This document shows positions 35,774-49,911 of a stretch of 64,000 nt of DNA, piece by piece. The notes under the pieces were generated by a model, which searched no databases, had not been told where the DNA came from, and worked only from the letters and a program-made list of their open reading frames with translations. The position numbers were made by a program, and so were the translations under genes. Position 1 is the first letter of the stretch. Each line of letters starts with the position of its first letter. Source of the DNA: Streptomyces sp. HmicA12 (GTDB lineage Bacteria > Actinomycetota > Actinomycetes > Streptomycetales > Streptomycetaceae); NCBI RefSeq assembly GCF_000373565.1, contig NZ_KB891811.1, positions 62,001 through 126,000 of the forward strand. The letters run 5' to 3'.

Positions 35774-36358
35774 ATGCATGTGATGCAGTACGAGATCACA
35801 CTGCCCGCCGACTACGACATGGACGTGATCCGTGAACGGGTCGCCACCAAGGGGCACTTGCTCGACGACTTCCCCGGGCTCGGCGCCAAGGCGTATCTGA
35901 TGCGCGAGCGCGGTGTGCACGGTTCACCCGTGAACCAGTACGCGCCCTTCTACCTCTGGACCACGCCGCAGGGCATGAACTCCTTCCTCTGGGGCCCTGG
36001 TTTTCAGGGCCTCGCCCGCGACTTCGGGCGGCCGGTCGTGCAGCACTGGGCGGGTGTCGCGTACGGGGAAGGAGCCGCGACCGGCGCGACGGCCAGGACC
36101 GCGGTGCGTGAGCGGACACCGATCGAGGCCGCCGCGCACCTCCCCGATCTGGTCGCGGACGCGGCGCGCGAGGTGGCCGAACTGGCCGCGGAGGACGGCG
36201 TGTTGTACGCGGCGTCGGGGGTGGACCCGCGCACCTGGGAACGGGTGACGTTCTCCGTCTGGGAGCACGAGGCGCCCAAGGCGCCCGGCGACGTCTACCA
36301 GGTCCTGCACCTTTCCGAACCCGAGCGTGACCGACTCCCGAAGGGACAGCAGTGGTGA
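35774..36358 (+). CDS. DUF4865 family protein
   Basis: 194 residues starting MHVMQYEITLPADYDMDVIR and containing HLLDDFPGLGAKAYLMRERG and NQYAPFYLWTTPQGMNSFLWG, the conserved DUF4865 core (a ferredoxin-like barrel). Function unknown, but the family is regularly found beside TetR regulators and small oxidoreductases. Its stop overlaps the start of the next gene (GTGGTGA), so the two are translationally coupled. Confidence 0.85.
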   Translation: MHVMQYEITLPADYDMDVIRERVATKGHLLDDFPGLGAKAYLMRERGVHGSPVNQYAPFYLWTTPQGMNSFLWGPGFQGLARDFGRPVVQHWAGVAYGEGAATGATARTAVRERTPIEAAAHLPDLVADAAREVAELAAEDGVLYAASGVDPRTWERVTFSVWEHEAPKAPGDVYQVLHLSEPERDRLPKGQQW

Positions 36359-37275
36359 CCGACGCCGCGCCGACCGTCCGCAGTGTCCAAGGCGACCTGG
36401 AACCCGGCCGGTTGGGCATCGTCGACGCCCACGACCACCTCTTCTTCCGCAGTCCGCTCCTGGCGGGCCAGGAACTGGACGACGTCGACCTCGCCCGGCA
36501 GGAGCTCGCCGCGTACGCCGCGGTCGGCGGCGGAACCGTCGTGCAGTGGACGCCGTACGGTCTCGGGCGGCGGGCCGCCGGGCTGCCCGCGCTCGCGGAG
36601 GCGACCGGCGTGCGGATCGTCGCGGCGACGGGCATGCACCAAGCCGCCCACTACGCACCGGAGTTGCTCGCGGCGCGCAAGGACGATCTTGCCGAGGTGT
36701 TCGTGCGCGAGCTGACGGAGGGCATCGCGGGCAGTGGTGTGCGGGCCGGACTGATCAAGGTGGCGGGCGGCTTCCACGGGCTCGACGCGCACGCCCGCCG
36801 GACCATGCGCGCCGCCGCCGAGGCGCATCACGCGACGGGGGCACCGATCGCCGTCCACCACGAGCTGGGCACGGGCGCGCTGGACGTGCTCGACCTGCTC
36901 TGCGAGGAGTTGGAGGTGCCGGCGCACCGCATCCTGCTCGGCCACCTGAACCGCTCCCCCGACTTCGTGACGCAGCGGGAGGCCGCGCGCTCGGGCGCGT
37001 ACCTGGCCTTCGACGGGCCGTCGCGGGCCAACCACGCGACGGACTGGCGGATGCCGGACGCGATGGCGGCGCTCGCCGACGCCGGACACGCCCACCGGCT
37101 GCTGCTCGGCGGCGACACGACGACCGCCGGGGCGCGGTCGGTGAACGGCGGGCCCGGCATGCCGTATCTGCTGCGCCGGGTCCGGCCGCGTCTCGAGGAG
37201 GCGCTCGGCAAGGACGTGGTGGAGCAGGTCCTCGTCCGCAATCCGGCGGAGGCGTTCGCCGTGGAGTGGCGCTGA
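36352..37275 (+). CDS. Phosphotriesterase-family amidohydrolase
   Basis: 307 residues from GTG 36352 (GTG 36355 is equally possible; AAGGGA lies 6 or 9 bases upstream). Metal ligands of the family are present: VDAHDHLFF (HxH), the bridging lysine in GLIKVAGG, VHHELGTGA, GHLNRSPD and LLGGDTTT (final Asp). The family includes lactonases and phosphotriesterases acting on esters or lactones. Last gene of the TetR-cupin-DUF4865 operon; overlaps DUF4865. Confidence 0.88.
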   Translation: MVTDAAPTVRSVQGDLEPGRLGIVDAHDHLFFRSPLLAGQELDDVDLARQELAAYAAVGGGTVVQWTPYGLGRRAAGLPALAEATGVRIVAATGMHQAAHYAPELLAARKDDLAEVFVRELTEGIAGSGVRAGLIKVAGGFHGLDAHARRTMRAAAEAHHATGAPIAVHHELGTGALDVLDLLCEELEVPAHRILLGHLNRSPDFVTQREAARSGAYLAFDGPSRANHATDWRMPDAMAALADAGHAHRLLLGGDTTTAGARSVNGGPGMPYLLRRVRPRLEEALGKDVVEQVLVRNPAEAFAVEWR

Positions 37276-37471
37276 GGCGCACGGGCGGGATCATGGCAGC
37301 CCGCGGACCGGACGCTCATCGACTTCGAGGCGCGGGATCGCGACGCGGCGGGACGTGAGCGCGCACGGGAGTACGGGCGTTCGGCCGGCGTTCCCGAGGA
37401 GCGGCTCGACCGGGCCGAGTGATCCCGAACAGATAGTGCACCGACCGTTCCACAATGACTATGGTTCCCTC

Positions 37472-38068
37472 ATGGCCCGACCGAGGACGTTCGACGAGGA
37501 GCGAGCCCTGGACGCGGCGATGCACGCTTTCTGGGAGAACGGCTACGAGGCCACTTCCACCCAGGACCTGTGCACCGCCACCGGACTGGGCCGCAGCAGC
37601 ATCTACAACACGTTCGCCAGCAAGCACGACCTGTTCACGCGCTCCCTGCACCGCTACACCGAGCAGAAGACCGCGGACCAGGTGGCCCTGCTCGAGGACG
37701 CCGGGCTGCCGCCGCTCGACCGGATCCGCGCGATGTTCGCGGTGATCATCGACACGGAGATCGAGACCCGCAAGGACGGCCGCAGCCGCGGTTGCCTGAC
37801 GGTCAACTCCACGGTCGAGCTGGCCGGGCGCGACCCCGAGACGGCGAGCATCCTGGAGCGGGATCTGCGGATCCGGCTCACCGCCCTCGCGGCGACGATC
37901 GCGGCGGGGCAGCGGGACGGCACGGTGACGTCGCGACGCTCCCCGGACGACCTGGCACGCTTCCTCAACGCCGTGATCGGCGGCATGCGTGTCTCCGGGC
38001 AGGGCGGCGCCGATCGCGGCGTCCTGGAGTCCACGGCACGGATCGCACTGGACGCCCTCACTCCCTGA
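37472..38068 (+). CDS. TetR/AcrR family regulator
   Basis: ATG 37472 gives MARPRTFDEERALDAAMHAF and NGYEATSTQDLCTATGLGRSSIYNTF, a standard TetR helix-turn-helix; 198 residues. The C-terminal part (RGCLTVNSTVELAGRDPETA, VIGGMRVSGQGGADR) matches the TetR_C group that controls exporters. The MFS gene follows 125 bases later on the same strand behind a palindrome; the regulator probably represses it. Confidence 0.88.
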   Translation: MARPRTFDEERALDAAMHAFWENGYEATSTQDLCTATGLGRSSIYNTFASKHDLFTRSLHRYTEQKTADQVALLEDAGLPPLDRIRAMFAVIIDTEIETRKDGRSRGCLTVNSTVELAGRDPETASILERDLRIRLTALAATIAAGQRDGTVTSRRSPDDLARFLNAVIGGMRVSGQGGADRGVLESTARIALDALTP

Positions 38069-38137
38069 CCCCTTGACCCCTCCCCCAACCTCGCGGCGCC
38101 GCACCCGGCGCCACGCAGGGTTCCGTCATGCCTTGAT

Positions 38138-38157
38138 TTTGAACTGATCTATCCAAA
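38138..38157. promoter_or_regulatory. Candidate TetR operator before the MFS gene
   Basis: TTTGAACTGATCTATCCAAA is an imperfect palindrome centred on GATC, with TTTG/CAAA outer arms (7 of 10 positions pair). It lies between the TetR stop and the MFS ribosome site, overlapping a TTGATT -35-like hexamer (38133-38138), where a repressor would be expected. Confidence 0.4.
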
Positions 38158-38193
38158 CCTCTGTCCAGAACCAGGTTCCCCGGAGGACCACCC

Positions 38194-39374
38194 AGGCCAC
38201 GCGCCGTATACGTCCTGGCCCTCGGCATCTTCGCCATGGTCACCAGCGAGTTCGTGGTCGCGCGCCTGATGCCGCAGATGGCGGGCGGCCTGGGCGCGAC
38301 GATCCCGCAGATCGGCTATCTCATCACCGCGTTCGCCATGGCGATGGCCTTCGGCGGCCCGTTCCTGACGGTCGCCCTGCTGAGGATGCGTCAAAAGGCA
38401 GCGCTCAACGTCCTGTTCGCCGTCTTCCTGGCCGGCAACGTACTCGCCGCGACCGCGTCGACGTACCCCGTGATGATGACCGCGCGCATCGTCACCGGCA
38501 TCGCCTCGCAGGCGTTCTTCGGCGTCGCGCTGTCGCTGTGCGCGCAGCTGACCCGGCCCGAAGTGCGCGGCCGCGCCGTGTCGGTGGCGCTGAACGGGCT
38601 GATGCTGGGCACGCTGCTCGGGCTGCCGCTCGCCACGTTCGTCGGTGCACACCTGGGCCGGCGTGCCGCGTTCTGGGTGATCTCGGCGCTCGCCGTGCTG
38701 GCCGCCGCGGAGACCCTCGTCGGGGTTCCGGACGTGGACCGGACCGAGGGGGCGGGTCGACTGCGTTCGCAGTTCGGGGTGTTCAGGTCGGCGCGGCTGT
38801 GGCTGACGCTGTCCACCAGCACGCTCGTCATCGGCGCCACGTTCGCCGCGTTCAGCTACCTCAACCCGATCCTCACCGAGATCACCGGGTTCGGCGCGGG
38901 CGCGGTGCCGCTGCTGCTCGTGGCGTACGGGGCGGCGACCGTCGTCGGCAACATGGTCGTGGGGCGGCTCGCGGACCGGCACACGCTGACCGTGCTGCTC
39001 GTCGGCCTCGGCCTCAACTCCCACTTCCTGCTGGGCTTCGCGCTCTTCGCGGAGCTGAGCGCCGCGGCGGTGGTGTGCATGCTGGGCATCGGCCTGGTGG
39101 GCGTCACGATGAATCCGGCGATGGCCGTGCGGGTGCAGCGGCGGGCGAACGCGGGCGCGCTGGTCAACTCCGTGCACACGTCGTTCATCACCTTCGGCAT
39201 CGTCATCACGACGTCGGTGGGCGGTGGGGTCATCGACACGTACGGGCTGCGGGCGCCGCTCTGGCTCGGCCCGGCGCTCGCGATCGCCGGGATCGCCACG
39301 CTCGTACCGGACCTGACGGAGCGCGGGAACGCGCGCCGCGCCGTCCCGGACAGCGTTCCGCCGCCCCCTGCCGG
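38194..39374 (+). pseudogene. MFS exporter gene with apparent start-codon loss (ATG to AGG) and no normal stop
   Basis: The translated frame is a clear 12-TM major facilitator (AVYVLALGIFAMVTSEFVV, PQIGYLITAFAMAMAFGGPF, ARIVTGIASQAFFGVALSL). A good ribosome site (CGGAGGA, 38181-38187) is followed 6 bases later by AGG-CCA-CGC-GCC-GTA, where the family start M-P-R-A-V-Y would need ATG. The next in-frame start is ATG 38236, inside TM1 and without a ribosome site. At the 3' end the frame shows no stop near the family length and runs to 40299 antisense to the ROK gene; a stop exists only in another frame (39386-39388). The end given here is approximate. It may be inactive, or use a poor start. Confidence 0.6.
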
Positions 39375-40631
39375 TCAGCTCGCGGTAAGCGCCCCGAGCG
39401 GGTCGTCGAGGACCGGCTGCCAGGCAAGTTCCGCCGCTCCGACCAAGCTGTTGTGGTCGAGCGTGCAGGCCAGGATGGGGACGCCTCCGCTGCGCCCCCA
39501 CAGGCTGCGGTCGGCCACGACGGCCCGCAGGCGCTCGGGCTCGGCGTCGAGGAGCGTGCGGTGCAGGCCGCCGAGGATGATGCGGTCCGGGTTGAGGATG
39601 TTGACCAGGCCCGCGAGTCCGAGGCCGAGCCGGTCGACGAGCGCCTTGGTGGCCGCGCGGACACCCGGGTCGCCGGGCTCGTTCTCCAGGAGGCCCAGCG
39701 CCTGCGACAGGAGCGAGCCGTCGGCGTCGGGGGTGCGGCCCGCCGCGGTGAGGAAGGCCAGCGGGTCGGTCTCGACGTCCAGGCAGCCGCGGCTGCCGCA
39801 GTGGCAGGGCCGGCCCTCCGGGTTGACGGTGAGGTGGCCGACCTCCAGGGCGAGGCCGGAGCTGCCGGTGTGCAGGTGGCCGTCGAGGACGAGGGCGCCG
39901 CCGACCCCGCGGTGCCCGGTGGCGACGCACAGCAGGTCGCGGGCGCCGCGCCCGGCGCCGTGCCGGTGCTCGGCGAGCGCGCCGAGGTTGACGTCGTTCG
40001 CGGCGAACGCCGGGATGCCCAGGCCCGCCCCGCGCACGCAGTCGGCGAAGATCTGGCGGACCGGGGAGCCCACGGGCCAGGCCAGGTGGAGCGGGTTGAG
40101 GGCCGTGCCGTCCGGTTCGGCGACGGCGGAGGGGACGGCGAGACCGGCGCCGACGCAGCGCAGGCCCGTCTCGTCCAGGAGCCGAACTCCCGCCTCCACG
40201 ACGGAACGCAGCACGTCGGCCGGGTCCGGGTCGATGATCTCGCAGCCGGGCGCGGTGGCGACGATGCGGCCGCCGAGCCCGACCAGTGCCGCGCGATAGC
40301 CGTCCGAGTGGACCTGAGCGGCGAGCGCGACCGGTCCGTCCTCGGCGACGGAGAGCCGGTGCGAAGGGCGGCCCTGGGATCCGGCGGCGGCGCTCGGCCT
40401 GGCGTCGATCCTGATCAGGCCGAGGGCCTCCAGTTCGGCGGCGACCGCGCCCGCCGTGGCCCGGGTCACGCCGAGTTCCGCGGTGAGGACGGCGCGGGTC
40501 GGCGCGCGTCCCGTGTGGACGAGTTCGAGTGCGGGACCGAGCGCGCTGCGGCCCCGCTCCAGGCGCGGTGGCCGCGCGGCACCCCCGCCCGCCGTATGGC
40601 TTCCGGTTCCGGAGGCCGCCCTGCCGCCCAT
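39375..40631 (-). CDS. ROK family transcriptional regulator / sugar kinase-like protein
   Basis: ATG 40631 has GCGAGGAG 6 bases upstream. The 418 residues have an N-terminal winged helix (APTRAVLTAELGVTRATAGAVAAELEALGLI) and a ROK domain: ALVGLGGRIVAT, GVGGALVLDGHLHTG, the ROK signature GHLTVNPEGRPCHCGSRGCLD (zinc cysteines) and NILNPDRIILGGL. The combination marks a NagC/XylR-type sugar-responsive repressor rather than a kinase. Its target is unknown; it lies between an exporter gene and AlkB. Confidence 0.88.
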   Translation of the reverse strand: MGGRAASGTGSHTAGGGAARPPRLERGRSALGPALELVHTGRAPTRAVLTAELGVTRATAGAVAAELEALGLIRIDARPSAAAGSQGRPSHRLSVAEDGPVALAAQVHSDGYRAALVGLGGRIVATAPGCEIIDPDPADVLRSVVEAGVRLLDETGLRCVGAGLAVPSAVAEPDGTALNPLHLAWPVGSPVRQIFADCVRGAGLGIPAFAANDVNLGALAEHRHGAGRGARDLLCVATGHRGVGGALVLDGHLHTGSSGLALEVGHLTVNPEGRPCHCGSRGCLDVETDPLAFLTAAGRTPDADGSLLSQALGLLENEPGDPGVRAATKALVDRLGLGLAGLVNILNPDRIILGGLHRTLLDAEPERLRAVVADRSLWGRSGGVPILACTLDHNSLVGAAELAWQPVLDDPLGALTAS

Positions 40632-40700
40632 CAGCAACTCCTCGCCCTGATCACGGTCTGGAATGGTAGCCGGTGAACACCGGCCGGCCACTCCGCACGG

Positions 40701-41354
40701 TCACAGTCCGCTGACCCGCAGCGTGATGTTGAGGCGTCCGCTCAGGCCCAGGTCCGGCGGCGCGGTGCCCTCCTCGGTGCGCGGCACGCCGTGGTACGCG
40801 AATCTCGCGGGCCCGCCGAACACGAACAGGTCCCCGCTGCGCAGCTCCACGTCCGTGTACGGCTTGGTCCGTGTCTCGGTGTTCCCGAAGCGGAAGGCGC
40901 AGGTGTCGCCGAGGCTGAGCGAGACGACGGGCGCGGACGACTGCTCGTCGCGGTCCTGGTGCATGCCCATGCGGGCGCCCCCGCCGTAATGGTTGATCAG
41001 CGCGATGTCGTACGGCTCGGTCACGGTGGCCGGGCCGTAGGCCGCGGCCACCGCGCGCCGTCCCAGTTCGGCGAGCTCCGGCGGCATCGGCTTGACCGGC
41101 TGTCCGTCGCCGTCGACGGCGGTGCGCGCGTACCCGTACGGATACCAGTGCCAGCCGAGGCAGAACTGCCGTGCGGTCATCTCCCCGCCGCCGGGTGTGC
41201 GTACGGTGCGCAGTCCGGCCGGGGGCCGTGCCCATGCGCGGCAGGCGGTGACCAGGCGTCGCTGTTCGGCCGGGTCCAGCCAGTCGGGGACGTGGAGGGC
41301 CCCTGGTGCGATCTCCCGCCGTTCGCGGGGAAACAGTCCGCCTTCCACGTTCAC
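40701..41354 (-). CDS. alkB: AlkB-type 2-oxoglutarate/Fe(II)-dependent DNA repair dioxygenase
   Basis: 217 residues. Iron ligands and 2-oxoglutarate site are visible: MHQDRDE (HxD), FAYHGV (distal His) and GRLNITLRVSGL (R-x-N-x-T-x-R), with INHYGGGARMGMHQD and GDTCAFRFGN. It oxidatively removes alkyl groups from DNA or RNA bases. It starts 15 bases after the amylase stop, so it may be read from the amylase transcript, an odd pairing. Confidence 0.92.
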   Translation of the reverse strand: MNVEGGLFPRERREIAPGALHVPDWLDPAEQRRLVTACRAWARPPAGLRTVRTPGGGEMTARQFCLGWHWYPYGYARTAVDGDGQPVKPMPPELAELGRRAVAAAYGPATVTEPYDIALINHYGGGARMGMHQDRDEQSSAPVVSLSLGDTCAFRFGNTETRTKPYTDVELRSGDLFVFGGPARFAYHGVPRTEEGTAPPDLGLSGRLNITLRVSGL

Positions 41355-41369
41355 CTGCCTGGTGCCTGT

Positions 41370-44369
41370 CTACTTCAGATACGGGCCCGCCGTTCCGACC
41401 TTGCCGGGCGCCGCGTTCTTGCCGCCCAGGTCCAGAACGTACACCCGCAGGTTTCCCTTGCCGGGTGCGGCCGAGGTGAGGGTGCCGTCGGTGACGGTCT
41501 TCACGTCGCCGGTGACGGCGTCCTTGTACGTCCCGTTCGGGATGTTCCGATACGTGGCGCCGTCGGTGACGTTCACCAGGGCGAAACTGTCCACGCCCGT
41601 GGCCGCGTCGGTGTAGCGCCGCTTGTACGCCATGTTGCCGGAGATGTCGGCCGTGGAGTACTGGCCCGTCTGCAGGGCGGGGATCGCCCGGCGGATCTGG
41701 TTGAGCCGCTGGACGTGCTTGACGAGGGGCTGGTCGAGCGTGGTGGCGACGGCGCCGGACGCGCTGGAGACCGTACCGAAGCCGGAGGCGGTGACGCTGC
41801 CCGCGATCTTGTCGCCGTAGTAGGCGCGGCCGGTGTCCGCGAGCGGGCAGGTCGTGCCGCAGTCGATCTTCTTGCCCTTCTGGAACTCGGTCTCCGAGCC
41901 GTAGTAGAGCGTCGGGATGCCGCGGAACGTCCACATCAGCGACATGTTCTCGGCCCAGGCGTCGGTCCCTCCGGCGTAGCGTTCGCCGCTCTTGTTCGGG
42001 CCGTAGTCGTGGCTGTCGACGTAGACGACGTTGTACGTGGCGTCATTGGTCGAGTCGTCGGAGTCCTTGCCGTTGTTGTAGGCGTTGGAGGCGTCGCCGA
42101 AGTTCATGTGCATGCGCATGTCGATGATGTTCATGCCGGAGAACTTGCTGCGGTCGGGGGTGTGGTACGTGTTCCCGTCGAGGAAGGCGTTGGTGGACGT
42201 CGGCTGGTTGCCGGTGCCCAACTGCTCCTCGTAGTCGTACTGTTCGAGGGCGGCCTTCTCGTCGTCGGCGGAGTACTCCTTGCGCTCCTTCCACGTGTAG
42301 AACTGCGCCGAGTGGTTCACGGACCCGCGGTTCCACTTGTCGTTGACGAACGCGCCGACCTCACCGAAGACGAAGAAGTCTTTCGCCTTCTCGGTGCCGA
42401 ACTGCTGGGCCACGCGCTCCTGGATGGCGGGCAGGAAGCGGCGGTTCCAGGTGACGCGCGGGATGTGCACGGCCGTGTCGACGCGGAAGCCGTCGACGCC
42501 CATGTCGATGTACTTGTCGTAGGCGCCGATCAGGTAGTTCTGCACCTGGGTGTTCTCGGTGTTGAAGTCAGCGAGGTCCTCGTGCAGCCAGCAGGAGCGG
42601 GAGTCCTCACCCTCCCAGTTGCCGAGCCAGCAGGTGTGGTAGAGCGACTTGGGGAACATGCCCGAAGTGGGGCTGGGCCACTGGCAGTTGTAGAGGGTGT
42701 AGCCCTCGGGGCTCTTGGCGCCGGTGGGCTTGCCCCAGTTGAGGCAGGTGTTCCCGGACGGCTCGGCCGTCGACCACAGGTCGCCGTTGTAGTACGACTT
42801 GCCGGAGACGGGCTCCACGGTCAGGCCGTCGTACTCGAAGCCTTCCTGCTTCTCGTCGTAGTACCAGCTCCACTGGCTGTCGCGGACGCCGTAGACGGTC
42901 GGGGTGAACAGGCCCTTGGCGCCCCAGCGCGAGGAGTGGTTGTAGACGACGTCCTGATAGATCTTCATGCCCTTGGCGTGGGCCGCGTCGATCAGGTCCT
43001 GGTAGGAGGCGCCGGCGGATTCGAGGCGCGGGTCGACCTTGTAGAAGTCGTACCCGTGGTACCCGTGATAGTCGTAGTCGGAGCGGTTGAGGACGACCGG
43101 GGTGATCCAGACGGCGGACATGCCGAGGCCTTTGATGTAGTCGAGCTTCTCGACGAGGCCCTTGAAGTCCCCGCGGAACATGGGGTCGTTGTTCGCTTCG
43201 TTGCCGGTCTTCTTGTGCTGGTTGCCGCCGCGATTGTTGGTGCTGTCGCCGTCGTAGAAGCGGGCGGTGAGCACGAAGTAGATGGGGTCCTTGCGGGGGT
43301 CGCCGCCGAGCGGGGTGCCCGTGACCTGGGCGGCCTTCTCGCCGGTGGTGGCATCAGCCGACGCGCTCGCGGCCGATACGTTCCCGGCGGCGTCCAGCGC
43401 CTTCACCGTGTATGTGTACGCGGTCCTCGCCTCAAGTCCCGTGTCGGAGTACACGGTTGAGGTGGCGGAGATGACGGAGGTGCCCTTCGTGCCGCCGGTG
43501 CGGGTGATCTGGTAACCGGTGACGCCCGTGTCGTCGCTCGCCGCGTCCCAGGTGAGGACGACGGAGGTGCCGGTGGCGGTGGCCTTCACGTTCTTGGGCG
43601 CGGTGGGGGCCGTGGTGTCGGGTTCGGCGGCCGCGCAGGGGTCCTTGGCGCTCTTGGTGGCGGTGCCGCCCTTCACGGTGTTGAGGCCCGCGCCGAGCTG
43701 GTAGTTGCCGCCGTTGTTGTTGTCCCAGGTGCCGTTGCCGCTGTTGAAGGTGGCCTGCCAGGTCGACGCCGACCCCAGGTCGACCGTCTTCTTCACCCAG
43801 CCCGTGCACGCCGCCTCCATGCCGACGCCGGGTGCGGTCGTCCAGCTGCCGCCGGTCGGGGCCCAATGAAGGTTGGTGACCGCCCAGTTGGTGGTCGCGG
43901 CGTTGTAGTAGACCGTGGCGGAGGCGCCTTCGGCCGGTTCGGTGTCCGCGCACGGGTCGCTGTGGGCGACGACACCGCCCTTGACGGTGATCAGGCCGGT
44001 GCCCAACTGGTAGTTGGTGCCGCCGTTGTTGTCCCAGGTGCCGCTTCCGTCGGTGAAGGTGGCCTGCCACGTCGACGCCGACCCCAGGTCGACCGTCTTC
44101 TTCACCCAGCCCGTGCACGCCGCCTCCATGGCGACGCCGGGAACGGTCGTCCAGGTGCCGCCGGTCGGCGCCCAATGCAGTTTGTAGGCTGACCAGTTGG
44201 TGGCGGTCGTGGAGTAGTAGACGGTGGCGGTGTTCGTGTCGGCGGCGCGCGCCGTGGTGGTGCCGAGCGGCATGCCGGGCAGCAGGGTCACCAGGAGGGC
44301 CGCGAGCAGCGCGCCCACCAGGTTTCTGTGGCGCGTACGTCTGTGCGGGGAGCGTGCGGGGAGGTGCAC
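41370..44369 (-). CDS. Secreted GH13 amylase with two CBM25 modules and an FnIII domain
   Basis: GTG 44369 has AGGAG 6 bases upstream. The 999 residues: signal peptide (1-43), two CBM25 starch-binding modules (about 46-140 and 150-243), a fibronectin type III domain (about 250-340), a GH13 barrel (about 355-910) and a beta C-domain. Catalytic residues are D631 (GFRVDTA), E670 (FGEVGAF) and D788 (VDSHDYG). It hydrolyses alpha-1,4 glucans outside the cell; maltodextrin products suit the MalEFG importer. The two CBM25 copies share an 87-base, nearly identical DNA stretch. It is preceded by the hairpin that ends the pullulanase gene, so it may have its own promoter in the 99-base gap. Confidence 0.92.
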   Translation of the reverse strand: MHLPARSPHRRTRHRNLVGALLAALLVTLLPGMPLGTTTARAADTNTATVYYSTTATNWSAYKLHWAPTGGTWTTVPGVAMEAACTGWVKKTVDLGSASTWQATFTDGSGTWDNNGGTNYQLGTGLITVKGGVVAHSDPCADTEPAEGASATVYYNAATTNWAVTNLHWAPTGGSWTTAPGVGMEAACTGWVKKTVDLGSASTWQATFNSGNGTWDNNNGGNYQLGAGLNTVKGGTATKSAKDPCAAAEPDTTAPTAPKNVKATATGTSVVLTWDAASDDTGVTGYQITRTGGTKGTSVISATSTVYSDTGLEARTAYTYTVKALDAAGNVSAASASADATTGEKAAQVTGTPLGGDPRKDPIYFVLTARFYDGDSTNNRGGNQHKKTGNEANNDPMFRGDFKGLVEKLDYIKGLGMSAVWITPVVLNRSDYDYHGYHGYDFYKVDPRLESAGASYQDLIDAAHAKGMKIYQDVVYNHSSRWGAKGLFTPTVYGVRDSQWSWYYDEKQEGFEYDGLTVEPVSGKSYYNGDLWSTAEPSGNTCLNWGKPTGAKSPEGYTLYNCQWPSPTSGMFPKSLYHTCWLGNWEGEDSRSCWLHEDLADFNTENTQVQNYLIGAYDKYIDMGVDGFRVDTAVHIPRVTWNRRFLPAIQERVAQQFGTEKAKDFFVFGEVGAFVNDKWNRGSVNHSAQFYTWKERKEYSADDEKAALEQYDYEEQLGTGNQPTSTNAFLDGNTYHTPDRSKFSGMNIIDMRMHMNFGDASNAYNNGKDSDDSTNDATYNVVYVDSHDYGPNKSGERYAGGTDAWAENMSLMWTFRGIPTLYYGSETEFQKGKKIDCGTTCPLADTGRAYYGDKIAGSVTASGFGTVSSASGAVATTLDQPLVKHVQRLNQIRRAIPALQTGQYSTADISGNMAYKRRYTDAATGVDSFALVNVTDGATYRNIPNGTYKDAVTGDVKTVTDGTLTSAAPGKGNLRVYVLDLGGKNAAPGKVGTAGPYLK
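43746..44140 (-). repeat. Duplicated CBM25-coding segments with an 87-base near-identical core
   Basis: Bases 43746-43832 and 44054-44140 (offset 308) differ at only two positions and encode QATF, then the STWQ/DLGSAS/VKKTVD/TGWVCAAEM region in both CBM25 modules. The flanks diverge, which suggests recent conversion or a recent duplication with selection elsewhere. Confidence 0.8.
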
Positions 44370-44416
44370 GAGGACTCCTCGGTCCGGGCCGCGACGGTGC
44401 GGCCGATGGGTGGGGC

Positions 44417-44449
44417 GGTCGTCCCCTCGCGCGCCTCGAGGGGACGACC
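44417..44449 (-). terminator. Hairpin terminator after the amylopullulanase
   Basis: GGTCGTCCCCTCG (44417-44429) and CGAGGGGACGACC (44437-44449) form a perfect 13-base-pair stem with a 7-base loop, 20 bases past the pullulanase stop. Confidence 0.75.
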
Positions 44450-44468
44450 GGACAGAGCGGAACGGATG

Positions 44469-49796
<5,328 letters not shown>

Positions 49797-49855
49797 CTTG
49801 TCGGGCCTTTCGGGGACGGTGCGGGAGCTGTCGCTCGTGCTGGGGGCGGAGCCGG

Positions 49856-49896
49856 GGCCGCCCGGTGCCTGCGGGGAGGCGGGACACCGGGCGGCC
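49856..49896 (-). terminator. Hairpin terminator after the alpha-amylase
   Basis: GGCCGCCCGGTG (49856-49867) and CACCGGGCGGCC (49885-49896) form a perfect 12-base-pair stem with a 17-base loop, 16 bases past the amylase stop and 60 bases before the pullulanase start. Confidence 0.65.
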
Positions 49897-49911
49897 GGAG
49901 GAGGGTGCGGG

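Noticed and set aside
38236..40299. 687-residue MFS fusion reading through the ROK gene
   Set aside because: Residues after about 380 are Ser/Arg/Pro-rich antisense translation of the ROK gene, so it is not a real domain.
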